This document shows, piece after piece, positions 43,263 to 51,715 of a stretch of DNA of 64,000 nt. Each line of letters starts with the position of its first letter. The first letter of the stretch is position 1. A program made the position numbers and the translations under genes. The notes beneath the pieces were generated by a model. The model was not told where the DNA came from. It was given only the letters and a program-made list of their open reading frames with translations, and made no database searches. Source of the DNA: an uncultured Prevotellaceae bacterium (GTDB taxonomy: Bacteria; Bacteroidota; Bacteroidia; Bacteroidales; Muribaculaceae); the NCBI GenBank assembly GCA_905207705.1, contig CAJLMA010000001.1, positions 186,001 through 250,000 on the forward strand, given 5' to 3'.

Positions 43263-44693
43263 TTACAGTACCGGACTTAGCAATCTGACCAAAGATTCCC
43301 TATAACGCTCATAAACCGAACGGTGACGCCACAGCGTAGGACTGATGCGAACACAATTTTGCTGGTCAGCCATGAAAGCCTCTGTCATCCTCTTATTCAC
43401 ATCCTTACTGTAAATCAAGGCATTGCATTCAAAATTATGCTCAAAGCTCCTAAAGTCGAAATTAGTTGAACCCGTCGTACAAAATTCTTCATCCACAATA
43501 AGAGTTTTGGCATGCAACATCCCTGCTTTATATAAGTATATTTTTATCCCTGCTCGCAGACATTCCGAGACATAGGAAAATGAAGCGAGCCGCAACATCG
43601 TAGAATCTGACCGGTTAGGTATCATTATGCGCACATCCACCTTTGCAAGTGCGGCAGCTTGAAGCACCTTCAACAGGCTTTCGGTCGGCAAGAAATAAGG
43701 CGTCTGTATGTACACCCTTTTTTTTGCATTCCCTATCATTTTTATAAACAGCATCATTATGTTGCCCCACTGGCTTGTTGGACCGCTCGACATCAATTGT
43801 ATGCCCACACTGTCAGAATCCTTGACATCGTATTGCTTGACAGGCTCCACAAGTAACGGCTGTCCCATGAAATTCCAGTCCACTGCAAATGTGTATTGAA
43901 GTCCCGACACAGCCGGACCGCTTATCCTCAAATGAGTGTCGCGCCAATGCCCGTATCGAGTACCTTTTATATACCTGTCAGCAATGTTCATGCCTCCTAT
44001 ATAGCCATACACTCCATCCACTACAGCTACTTTCCTGTGATTACGCCAATTTATGCGTGTGGCAAATTGAGGGAAAGTGACTTTCATGAAAGGCAACGCC
44101 AAGACTCCGTTCGAACGCATGTTCTCAAAGAAACTGTCTTTTGCCTTGAACGACCCCACATGGTCATATATCACCCTCACTTTCACGCCTTCGGCAGCCT
44201 TCTTTATCAGCAGTTCGCTCATTTCATGTCCAAGTTCATCATCCTCAAATATGTAGAACTGCATGTGAACATAACTCTTTGCATTCATTATGTCATGCTT
44301 CAGTTGGGCAAACATTTCCGAGCAATTTGTAAAAATATCCACTTCATTCCCGGGAAAGTACCTTGCTCCGGTAAGCGAACGCGCCAGTCTTATCTCTTGC
44401 TTGCATTCGTTGGACAATGGCAACTTAGATTCGTCTATTATCCTGAAAGGCTCTATGCGGTTCAATTTACGCTTGTTCTTGTTCGAAATAAGCCTCTTGC
44501 TTTTCATACTCCTTCCGAAAAATGCATAAAGCACCATTCCCACTACAGGAAGGAGCAACAATACCGTTATCCATCCGAGCGACTTCACAGGATTACGATT
44601 CTCAGAAATCACAACAGCAATAATACTAAACACCGTTATGACATAAATAACGGTAAACACGATATATGTCCACTCCGAGAAAGATAAACCCAT
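43263..44693 (-). CDS. cls: Cardiolipin synthase
   Basis: Phospholipase-D superfamily enzyme that joins two phosphatidylglycerols into cardiolipin, 476 residues. Two N-terminal membrane helices (residues 8-30 and 40-60) are followed by two HKD motifs: H219 in NHRKVAVVDG with GGMNIADRY after it, and H394 in LHAKTLIVDEEF with GSTNFDFRSF after it. The layout matches bacterial ClsA. It is convergent with the solute-binding gene (33 bases apart) and has no operon partner. Confidence 0.96.
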   Translation of the reverse strand: MGLSFSEWTYIVFTVIYVITVFSIIAVVISENRNPVKSLGWITVLLLLPVVGMVLYAFFGRSMKSKRLISNKNKRKLNRIEPFRIIDESKLPLSNECKQEIRLARSLTGARYFPGNEVDIFTNCSEMFAQLKHDIMNAKSYVHMQFYIFEDDELGHEMSELLIKKAAEGVKVRVIYDHVGSFKAKDSFFENMRSNGVLALPFMKVTFPQFATRINWRNHRKVAVVDGVYGYIGGMNIADRYIKGTRYGHWRDTHLRISGPAVSGLQYTFAVDWNFMGQPLLVEPVKQYDVKDSDSVGIQLMSSGPTSQWGNIMMLFIKMIGNAKKRVYIQTPYFLPTESLLKVLQAAALAKVDVRIMIPNRSDSTMLRLASFSYVSECLRAGIKIYLYKAGMLHAKTLIVDEEFCTTGSTNFDFRSFEHNFECNALIYSKDVNKRMTEAFMADQQNCVRISPTLWRHRSVYERYRESLVRLLSPVL

Positions 44694-44805
44694 GGCTATA
44701 TATTATTCTAATTAGCGAATATAATAATTTTATTTTAATCCCATGTAAACTTCGTTTCTTATCTTCGTTCAGTATCTTAAAATATGCACATTAGTCAGTT
44801 ATTTA

Positions 44806-44836
44806 TTTCATGAAAAAACATTTTCATGTAACTTTG
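44806..44836 (+). promoter_or_regulatory. Promoter of the SGNH hydrolase gene
   Basis: TTTC (44806-44809), a 19-base spacer and TAACTTTG (44829-44836). The predicted start is near 44839, with a 15-base leader to the ATG at 44854. Confidence 0.5.
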
Positions 44837-44853
44837 CAATAAAACAATAAATA

Positions 44854-46083
44854 ATGACAGCATTTTTTCGCACTATAATTTCTTCAACACTAATAATATT
44901 TTTCTCAATAAGCATCAACGCACAGTCGCTCGATTTTATCAATACCAATATAAACACGATTGAAATGAATGGAGATGACTGGAGCGAGTTGAAAGAAGAA
45001 TTACAGAACCTACGTCCTTGGACATCCGACAAGTTCAACATCCTCCACATCGGGGATTCCCACATCCAGGCCGACATAATGACATCGGTAGTCCGAAGAA
45101 TTTTACAACAAGAATTCGGCAACGGCGGTCGCGGATGCATTGCCGCCTTGAAGCTTGCAGGAACCAATCAACCATCCGACTATTCAATCACATCAAGTAC
45201 CAAACCCTATGCCAAATGCCGACTAGCAAAACATAACCGCAACATAGACCCGGGAGTAACCGGAGTAGGAGTTCGGTTCAAAAACAATCCCAATAAATTG
45301 TCCATATCCCTGCATGGCGAAGACAGTCTGTTCAGCAGCATAACTTTGTTGCACTCACCGTCGCACAAATATGTAAACGCAAGTGCCGACCGTATCTCGT
45401 ACATAGGCACGGAGGTTTCATCCTACGCCACTTCGTTTGACTTGCAGCACGAAACACAAGCCATAAACATCGACATAGACCTTGACGGCACATTTTATGG
45501 AGCTTATGTCACAAACGACCGTTCCGGAATAATATATAACTCGATAGGCAATAACGGCGCTTGCTTTTCGCATTACTTGGAAATAGACAGCTTCGGAGCA
45601 CAAACCAAGTTGTTCAATCCACAGTTGATAATATTGTCAATGGGAACAAATGAAGCATTCGGAAGCGCAACCAGCAGTGACATATATGCCAGCATAGACA
45701 GTCTCGTGACTATGTTGCAGGAAGCCAACCCCAACGCCAAATTCCTGCTTACTACCCCCATCGAGAGTCAAAAACGCATTCGCAGGCGCGTGAAGCGGAA
45801 CGGAAAATACCGCACTATACGCACTTTCTCGGTCAACAACAAAGTTGCCGTCGTCAGGGACATAATCAAGCAATATGGCGAAGACAAGCACATCCCGGTG
45901 TGGGATCTTTATGAAATAGCCGGAGGTAAAGGCGCTTCAAACCTCTGGATAGAAAACGGCTTGATGAGCAACCGCGACCATGTACATTGCAGTGTGATAG
46001 GATATGAATTACAAGGCTCTCTGCTGAGCGACGCACTGCTATTGCAAATGCGAGGGAATGTGGAAATTTCGGCAAGTAACTAA
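44854..46083 (+). CDS. Exported SGNH/GDSL-family esterase
   Basis: Exported hydrolase of 409 residues with a signal peptide (about residues 1-23, ending SINAQ). SGNH blocks are visible: block I ILHIGDSHIQAD near residue 65 (nucleophile Ser), block III LSMGTNEAFG near residue 270 (Asn), and block V SNRDHVHCSVIGYELQG near residue 375 (Asp-x-x-His). Such periplasmic enzymes often remove acetyl groups from cell-wall or surface glycans; the substrate is inferred. A beta-rich insert lies between blocks I and III. It starts 15 bases after its predicted transcription start and is followed 26 bases later by an AMP-binding ligase. Confidence 0.88.
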   Translation: MTAFFRTIISSTLIIFFSISINAQSLDFINTNINTIEMNGDDWSELKEELQNLRPWTSDKFNILHIGDSHIQADIMTSVVRRILQQEFGNGGRGCIAALKLAGTNQPSDYSITSSTKPYAKCRLAKHNRNIDPGVTGVGVRFKNNPNKLSISLHGEDSLFSSITLLHSPSHKYVNASADRISYIGTEVSSYATSFDLQHETQAINIDIDLDGTFYGAYVTNDRSGIIYNSIGNNGACFSHYLEIDSFGAQTKLFNPQLIILSMGTNEAFGSATSSDIYASIDSLVTMLQEANPNAKFLLTTPIESQKRIRRRVKRNGKYRTIRTFSVNNKVAVVRDIIKQYGEDKHIPVWDLYEIAGGKGASNLWIENGLMSNRDHVHCSVIGYELQGSLLSDALLLQMRGNVEISASN

Positions 46084-46109
46084 GACCCTCTCCTCTAACA
46101 TATTCAAAC

Positions 46110-47762
46110 ATGGAACAAATATCTATTATAAAACGAATTGAGACTTCAATACGCGACAATTGGGAAGATCTGGCCCTCACCGATTTCAACGGCGTGTCGT
46201 TCCAGTACCGCACAATTGCCCGCAAAATAGCAAAGCTGCACATAGCTTACGAAGCGGCAGGTATAAAAAAAGGCGACAAGATTGCCTTGTGTGGACGAAA
46301 TTCGGCCCAGTGGTCGATTGCATTCCTCGCAACGCTGACCTACGGAGCTGTGCCTGTCCCCATTCTCCATGACTTCAAGCCCGACATGATACATCATCTT
46401 GTCAACCACTCCGAAGCAAAAATATTCTTCTCCGACCGTTCCATTTGGGAGAATCTCGACTCCGAAACGATGCCAAATATTCTTGGAACCATACACATAA
46501 GCGACTATTCGCTTTTGTTTTCACGTAACAAGGATTTGCAATTTGCTCGTTTGCACCTGAATGAATTGTTTGGCAAGAAATATCCCGAAAGGTTCACGCC
46601 CGATGATGTGAAATATGAAGACCCCGACCCCGAAAGCCTTGCAGTGATTAACTACACATCTGGCTCTACCGGGTTCTCCAAGGGAGTCATGATTCCTTAC
46701 AGAGCCTTGACTTCCAACATCACCTACTGCATCGAGCACCTCACATTCCTCAAGCGTGGCGATGGCATGGTGTGCATGTTGCCGCTTGCCCACATGTATG
46801 GACTGGTAATTGAAATGATTCACCCTCTTGTCAAAGGGTGCCACACATATTTCCTCACCAAGTTGCCGTCTCCAAAGGTCATCATCGACGCTTTTGCCAC
46901 TGTCAAGCCCAAACTCATAGTCAGCGTTCCCCTGATTCTCGAAAAAATCATCAAGACCAAAGTATTTCCTCTGCTCGACAAGCCTTTGATGAAGATTCTC
47001 ATGAAAATGCCACTTGTTGACGAGAAACTGATGGCAAAAATCAAAGACCGCCTGCAAGAGACTTTCGGAGGGAACTTGCAAGAATTCATCATTGGTGGCG
47101 CAGCCCTCAACAAGGACGTGGAAGCATTCCTGCGCCGCATAGGCTTCCCCTACACCGTCGGTTATGGAATGACCGAATGCGCACCGTTGCTGTCTTACGC
47201 TCCTTGGAACAAGACAAAACCGGGGGCTTGTGGACAAATCGTCGACAGGATGCAAGCCCGCATCGACTCGGACGACCCTGCCAAGACAGCCGGAGAACTA
47301 ATAGTGAAAGGCGACAACGTGATGCTCGGATACTTCAAGAATAAAGAAGCCACCGATGCCGTACTCAAAGACGGGTGGCTGCATACCGGCGACCTGTGCA
47401 CGCTCGACACTGACGGATTCCTGTTCATTCGCGGTCGCAGCAAGAACATGATACTGGGGCCTTCGGGACAAAACATTTATCCCGAAGAAATCGAGCAACA
47501 ACTGAACAACATGCCTTACGTTAGCGAGTCGCTGATTGTGGAAGAAAACGGCAAACTCGTGGCACTGATATACCCCGACATTGAAAATGGCGAAAAACAA
47601 GGCATGACCTTCAACGACCTTGCCCGGACGATGAAAGACAATATTGTGGCACTTAACAAGGAACTGCCGGGATATTCGCAAATCGAAAACCTCAAAGTGC
47701 TGCATGAGGAATTTGAAAAAACTCCGAAACGTTCTATAAAACGTTATCTTTACCAGCATTGA
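46110..47762 (+). CDS. AMP-binding long-chain acyl-CoA synthetase-like ligase
   Basis: Adenylate-forming enzyme of the ANL superfamily, 550 residues. The phosphate loop is INYTSGSTGFSKGVM near residue 180, the adenine-binding GYGMTECAPLLSYAP is near residue 352, the hinge HTGDLCTLDTDGFLFIRGRS is near residue 430, and the C-terminal lysine motif is KTPKRSIKRYL. The size and motifs fit a fatty-acid:CoA ligase. It is co-transcribed with the SGNH esterase and ends at a strong terminator, so it may supply an acyl group for envelope lipid or glycan work, though this is inference. Confidence 0.93.
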   Translation: MEQISIIKRIETSIRDNWEDLALTDFNGVSFQYRTIARKIAKLHIAYEAAGIKKGDKIALCGRNSAQWSIAFLATLTYGAVPVPILHDFKPDMIHHLVNHSEAKIFFSDRSIWENLDSETMPNILGTIHISDYSLLFSRNKDLQFARLHLNELFGKKYPERFTPDDVKYEDPDPESLAVINYTSGSTGFSKGVMIPYRALTSNITYCIEHLTFLKRGDGMVCMLPLAHMYGLVIEMIHPLVKGCHTYFLTKLPSPKVIIDAFATVKPKLIVSVPLILEKIIKTKVFPLLDKPLMKILMKMPLVDEKLMAKIKDRLQETFGGNLQEFIIGGAALNKDVEAFLRRIGFPYTVGYGMTECAPLLSYAPWNKTKPGACGQIVDRMQARIDSDDPAKTAGELIVKGDNVMLGYFKNKEATDAVLKDGWLHTGDLCTLDTDGFLFIRGRSKNMILGPSGQNIYPEEIEQQLNNMPYVSESLIVEENGKLVALIYPDIENGEKQGMTFNDLARTMKDNIVALNKELPGYSQIENLKVLHEEFEKTPKRSIKRYLYQH

Positions 47763-47817
47763 TGGAAAACACTTGTGCATCAACAATTACAGATTCATAT
47801 CTTTATAAAAACACAAA

Positions 47818-47860
47818 CAGGAGGCCGGCTTTCAATCAAGCCGGCCTCCTGCATATTTAT
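47818..47860. terminator. Bidirectional terminator
   Basis: Stem CAGGAGGCCGGCTT (47818-47831) / AAGCCGGCCTCCTG (47838-47851), 14 perfect pairs with a 6-base loop. It lies between the converging AMP-ligase (plus) and WG-repeat (minus) genes. The flanks are A/T-rich on both sides. Confidence 0.88.
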
Positions 47861-47889
47861 AAAACCGCTTCATCGGTTCTTTTGACATG

Positions 47890-49707
47890 TCAATTCAAGT
47901 AATCCCTTATGAAATTGTCCTTTGCTATATACTGGCTGTTGCGGAAACTCTTTGAAATTACAAATTGACCATCATAGGTGTACACATGATATGTGATGCC
48001 ATTGACTGTACCCGTGGTGAATGCCATACGCTTCATGCCATTGAAATATTTGTCATACTTCGGTTGTGCAAATACAGCACCGTTAAGTTTTATGCAACCA
48101 AGCTTGCCATTCTTTCTCACCATTATGCCATAAGGCTCATAGCATACTATCTGATAACCGCTGCCACATGGAAGAATCTCCTTGCCTTGGCCATTGATGA
48201 CCCTTACGATGCCTACTCGATCGTTAGCGTCCCACACATGGAATCCATCGTCAATGTGTCCGCCATCGGTGATGTACGCATTTTCAATTTTGTTGTACTT
48301 GCAAGCAACGACCAGTACACCCTTGTTGTTCACCACGCCATACTTGCCGTTCTGCTCAACCCGGTAATAATTGTCCGACCCGGTAATCCTTTCTATGCTG
48401 GCATACTTGCCAGTAGGAATTATGTTTTTCTTTTCCAGAACGTTGTACATGCCCACGCCGCCATTCTTCTCCAATACGAACACATCGGGTGTAGGTCCGA
48501 CCGATATGTTGTCATATTCACATTTTATCAATTCATTGCCTTGTATGTCAAGCAATCCGGCCTTACCCTTAGAAGTTACTATTATAGGGCCATTATAGTT
48601 CTCAACCTTGAACGGGCATTCTTTGCCGGGATAAACGAGGCCTGTGTTCAGTTTATAATTCCTGCTGTAAATTCCCCACATTCCATCTTTACCCAAGAAA
48701 AGGAAATTGGCTGCATCTCCACTTTCAATGTAATCATATTCCGGAGCGAAAATTAATTTTTTATTATAACTATCATATATTCCCTTTTTTCCGTCATTGG
48801 TGATTAAAAAACATTCAAAGTTTGATTCTGATTGAACCTCGCATACCAAGCCACCATGCATGATGACTTTAGTCCCGGAAGACCATGAACTATTGTTGTT
48901 GCCAAACGGGCCTACTGCTATGACTGTGCTGTCGTTGCGCAATTGTTCCCAAATTTGTTTGTATAACTTGTAATCATCTTCTGACAAGCGCCCATTTGCA
49001 AAAGACTCATCAATCCTTGACATGGTGGCAAGAGCATTGTCATGTCCTAAGTGCTCGCCTGTTGACAGGTCATATACCTCTCCATTGTTCACATAACCAT
49101 CCTCCACTACTGAACATACAAATGTGTCACCCCTGAATTGCTTAGCACCAACCACGCCCGGAATGCACAATGTGTCTTTCATCAAGATTCCCGTTGGCAC
49201 ATATCGCGTATCTTCAGAAGCGCTGTAACCCTTGTCCAATACGCCCGACACAAGCGTAACACCTTCTGCAATCTCCTTGGCCGAAGCATCCTTAAGGTCC
49301 TTTTTTACCCATCGGCCAAGGTAAGACCCGGCTCTTCTCTCATAATAAGTAACAACCCATTTCTCTGGTTTGTCCTTTTCTTGGGCAATGAACTTCACTC
49401 CTACATTCCTCTCTTCATATTTGTATATCGAGGAATATTTGCAATCAAGCACCTTTTCGTCCCCATATTCATCCATCAAGAATACACCTTTCTTGCCATC
49501 TTTAGTCACGAGGTAATATCCGTCACCCATAGGTTCGATTGCGGTGTATTCGGCCTTGACTTCCCATTTGCCGTCACTGCCGACAATTCCCCACTTGCCT
49601 TTGGAATCCTGCTTAGGAGTCCACATTGCTTCCTGATCCTGTGCGTATGTGGCAACCGACAATGTTATGGCTGCCGCCAGCATCAACATTCGTTTTAAGA
49701 TTCTCAT
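47890..49707 (-). CDS. Exported WG-repeat protein
   Basis: Protein of 605 residues with a signal peptide (about residues 1-22, ending ATYAQ). The rest is a series of WG-type beta repeats, each with a Gly-Lys-(Trp/Tyr/Lys)-Gly core and a following 'cleY..I' strand: for example SKGKWGIVGSDGKWEVKAEY, TKDGKKGVF, NGKYGVVNNKGVLVVACKYN and NGKLGCIKLNGAVF. Such repeats form a propeller or solenoid used in binding. The middle (residues 120-270) is less repeat-like. The gene has an unusually long upstream leader and ends at the bidirectional terminator. Confidence 0.88.
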   Translation of the reverse strand: MRILKRMLMLAAAITLSVATYAQDQEAMWTPKQDSKGKWGIVGSDGKWEVKAEYTAIEPMGDGYYLVTKDGKKGVFLMDEYGDEKVLDCKYSSIYKYEERNVGVKFIAQEKDKPEKWVVTYYERRAGSYLGRWVKKDLKDASAKEIAEGVTLVSGVLDKGYSASEDTRYVPTGILMKDTLCIPGVVGAKQFRGDTFVCSVVEDGYVNNGEVYDLSTGEHLGHDNALATMSRIDESFANGRLSEDDYKLYKQIWEQLRNDSTVIAVGPFGNNNSSWSSGTKVIMHGGLVCEVQSESNFECFLITNDGKKGIYDSYNKKLIFAPEYDYIESGDAANFLFLGKDGMWGIYSRNYKLNTGLVYPGKECPFKVENYNGPIIVTSKGKAGLLDIQGNELIKCEYDNISVGPTPDVFVLEKNGGVGMYNVLEKKNIIPTGKYASIERITGSDNYYRVEQNGKYGVVNNKGVLVVACKYNKIENAYITDGGHIDDGFHVWDANDRVGIVRVINGQGKEILPCGSGYQIVCYEPYGIMVRKNGKLGCIKLNGAVFAQPKYDKYFNGMKRMAFTTGTVNGITYHVYTYDGQFVISKSFRNSQYIAKDNFIRDYLN

Positions 49708-50340
49708 AATGAAACGTTTTTAATTAATAGGTTGATTATCGTAATTTTATACTTACTTTCCATAACGCAACCATAAGGCACCGTTGCAATCCATGTAGCC
49801 GTCTCCCGGTACAGTTAGCCTCGACACCTATGCACACGACAATACCTCCCGTGATGCTTCGACACACCACAGGATATGACATTTTTTAATGCTTGTTCTA
49901 TTAAATTTACAGGTCTGGGGAGGGTAAAAACTGCTCTACATGTCGTCCATGATGATTGGGTCTGCGTTTTCATGCCTTTATCATTCACATGCTACAGCCG
50001 GGTAGCAATACCATGTTATTCTAACAATTGCAGGAGAAACGCGGCTACCGGGATTACGAAACACTCCCGGGCTTCCCCTTGAAAGCCTGCTTCCATGCTT
50101 GCTTTCTATATGTACAAAATTAATGATTTCTTACAAATATATTAACACAAATGTCGTTAAAAATTCGCACATGTCCGATTTATAAGAATTTTAGAGAAAA
50201 CGGCACACACGAGCCTTTTCATTAAACTTCTATAAAAACGCGATTCATCGCGACGACTTCATAGATGCCAGGCTATGTAGCAAATTATCCTGTTTTAAGC
50301 CACGACTAATCGTGTCAACCTTTTATTCAAGATTAAATAC
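49708..50340 (-). other. Long leader region upstream of the WG-repeat gene
   Basis: No conserved gene is seen in these 630 bases. On the minus strand, -7-like boxes TATATTTG (50141-50134) and TAATTTTG (50122-50115) would give a leader of about 400-425 bases. It contains hairpins GGCTT/AAGCC (50070-50087) and CCGGGA/TCCCGG (50048-50070), the long-range pair GGTAGC (50001-50006) / GCTACC (50044-50049), and a crossing pair GCGTTT (49964-49969) / AAACGC (50037-50042), which together would make a pseudoknot. A 48-codon frame (49736-49882, minus) with a conventional ATG ends 28 bases before the WG gene. A 6-base palindromic hairpin CGCGAT/ATCGCG lies around 50243. Confidence 0.4.
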
Positions 50341-50380
50341 AAAAGAATGGACGCACCGGCTAAGTGCGTCCATTCTTTTG
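50341..50380 (-). terminator. Terminator of the 2-oxoacid oxidoreductase operon
   Basis: Perfect 16-base stem AAAAGAATGGACGCAC / GTGCGTCCATTCTTTT around a 7-base loop, about 20 bases after the last gene of the operon. It is nearly symmetric, so it could work in both directions. Confidence 0.88.
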
Positions 50381-50399
50381 TGTGTCAGCGGTTTCTTAT

Positions 50400-50936
50400 T
50401 TATTTTATTAAATCCATGCCCACTTTCAACGCTTGCTCGTTCATCGGAATGAGATGATGATGACGCTCTGGCAAAGTTTTCTTAAGGGCCTTCAATACGC
50501 TTTCGAGTGTCACAATAGGCTTGACCTTCAACAATGCACCAAGCACGACCATGTTATATGCCTTGGCATTTTTCAGCTCAAAAGTAGCCTCTATTGCTTC
50601 AATCTTGTATATGCTGATGTCACTGCGTGTCGGAGGATTATGAATGCCGTAATTGTCATAGATAAGCACTCCGCCGGGCTTTACCTTGCTCTCAAACTTA
50701 TCGAGGCTCTGCTGGTTCAGCACCACAGCCGTGTCGTAGGTGTTCAATATGGGCGAACTTATGCGCTCGTCGCTCAAAATGACAGTCACATTGGCAGTTC
50801 CGCCTCGCTGTTCAGGCCCGTAGGAAGGCATCCATGTGACTTCCTTGTCTTCCATCAACCCCGAATATGCAAGAATCTTTCCCATGGAAAGGACTCCTTG
50901 CCCGCCAAATCCTGCTATTACGATTTCTTCTTTCAT
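50400..50936 (-). CDS. 2-oxoacid:ferredoxin oxidoreductase, gamma subunit
   Basis: Gamma subunit of a four-part 2-oxoacid:acceptor oxidoreductase, 178 residues from the ATG at 50936. The N-terminal signature is EEIVIAGFGGQGVLSMGKIL, and MPSYGPEQRGGTANVTVILS follows near residue 39, both diagnostic of the gamma domain of this superfamily. The ATG at 50936 lies 4 bases after the beta stop; another at 50948 would overlap beta by 8 bases and add four residues. It is the last gene of the operon. Confidence 0.93.
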   Translation of the reverse strand: MKEEIVIAGFGGQGVLSMGKILAYSGLMEDKEVTWMPSYGPEQRGGTANVTVILSDERISSPILNTYDTAVVLNQQSLDKFESKVKPGGVLIYDNYGIHNPPTRSDISIYKIEAIEATFELKNAKAYNMVVLGALLKVKPIVTLESVLKALKKTLPERHHHLIPMNEQALKVGMDLIK

Positions 50937-50940
50937 AATC

Positions 50941-51702
50941 TTACTCATTCTTTAGGTCACCAATAGGATACTTGGCAAACATATTTTCTTCCATCCACTT
51001 GTTTGCCTGCTCAGGCGACATTTTCCATCCCGAGTTGCAAGTGCTCACAATTTCCACTACCGATGTGCCTTTACCCTCCAAGCTGTTTTCAAAAGCCTTA
51101 CGAATTGCTGCTTTGGCCTTACGCACGGCAGCAGGCGTATGCACGCTTTGGCGTGTCACATAGCGTGTCCCATCAAGCTGTGTCATCAAGTTGGTTATGG
51201 CAAGCGGATAACCGTTCAAGTCGGCCCTTCGGCCATAAGGCGTGGTAGAAGTCTTCATCCCGAGCAATGTCGTCGGAGCCATTTGTCCTCCGGTCATTCC
51301 ATAGATGGCATTGTTGATGAATATCATGGCTATGTTTTCCCCGCGGTTAGCAGCATGCAACGATTCGGCCGTCCCAATGGCAGCCATGTCGCCGTCCCCT
51401 TGATAAGTAAACACGAGCTTTTTTGGTTGCAGGCGTTTTGCCGCAGTGGCAAGTGCCGGAGCGCGTCCATGCGGAGCTTCTATCCAATCCACGTCTATGT
51501 AATTGTAAGCAAATACGGCACATCCCACCGGGGCGATGCCTATTGCGATTTCTTCGGCACGCATTTCTTCCAAAACTTCTGCAATGAGTTTGTGCACCAC
51601 GCCATGACTGCAACCCGGACAGTAATGCATGTGGTTGTCATTTAGGAGTGTCGGTTTCTTGTAAACGAGATTCTCGGGTTTCAATATGTCGTTAACATCC
51701 AT
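50941..51702 (-). CDS. 2-oxoacid:ferredoxin oxidoreductase, beta subunit (TPP-binding)
   Basis: Beta subunit, 253 residues, which binds thiamine diphosphate. The TPP motif is YQGDGDMAAIGTAESLHAANR through to MIFINNAIYGMTGGQMAPTT (GDG..NN pattern). HYCPGCSHGVVHKLIAE near the N-terminus carries a Cys-x2-Cys pair typical of these beta subunits. It catalyses oxidative decarboxylation of a 2-oxoacid together with the alpha subunit, giving acyl-CoA and reduced ferredoxin. It lies 13 bases after alpha. Confidence 0.95.
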   Translation of the reverse strand: MDVNDILKPENLVYKKPTLLNDNHMHYCPGCSHGVVHKLIAEVLEEMRAEEIAIGIAPVGCAVFAYNYIDVDWIEAPHGRAPALATAAKRLQPKKLVFTYQGDGDMAAIGTAESLHAANRGENIAMIFINNAIYGMTGGQMAPTTLLGMKTSTTPYGRRADLNGYPLAITNLMTQLDGTRYVTRQSVHTPAAVRKAKAAIRKAFENSLEGKGTSVVEIVSTCNSGWKMSPEQANKWMEENMFAKYPIGDLKNE

Positions 51703-51715
51703 AATGCTGCAATCT

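Noticed and set aside
43896..44687. 263-codon frame opposite cardiolipin synthase
   Set aside because: Both HKD motifs are on the minus strand; the plus frame has no domain.
46521..47255. 244-codon frame opposite the AMP-binding ligase
   Set aside because: Shadow of a gene with clear ANL motifs.
47965..48756. 263-codon frame opposite the WG-repeat gene
   Set aside because: Shadow of the repeats; hydrophobic runs come from antisense of Gly/Lys/Tyr codons.
50030..50090. Resemblance to a cobalamin riboswitch core (minus strand AGGGGAAGCC.. and CCTGCAATTGT)
   Set aside because: Only short stretches agree, the CCCGCxACTGT box is not intact, and the gene downstream (WG repeats) is not a cobalamin gene.
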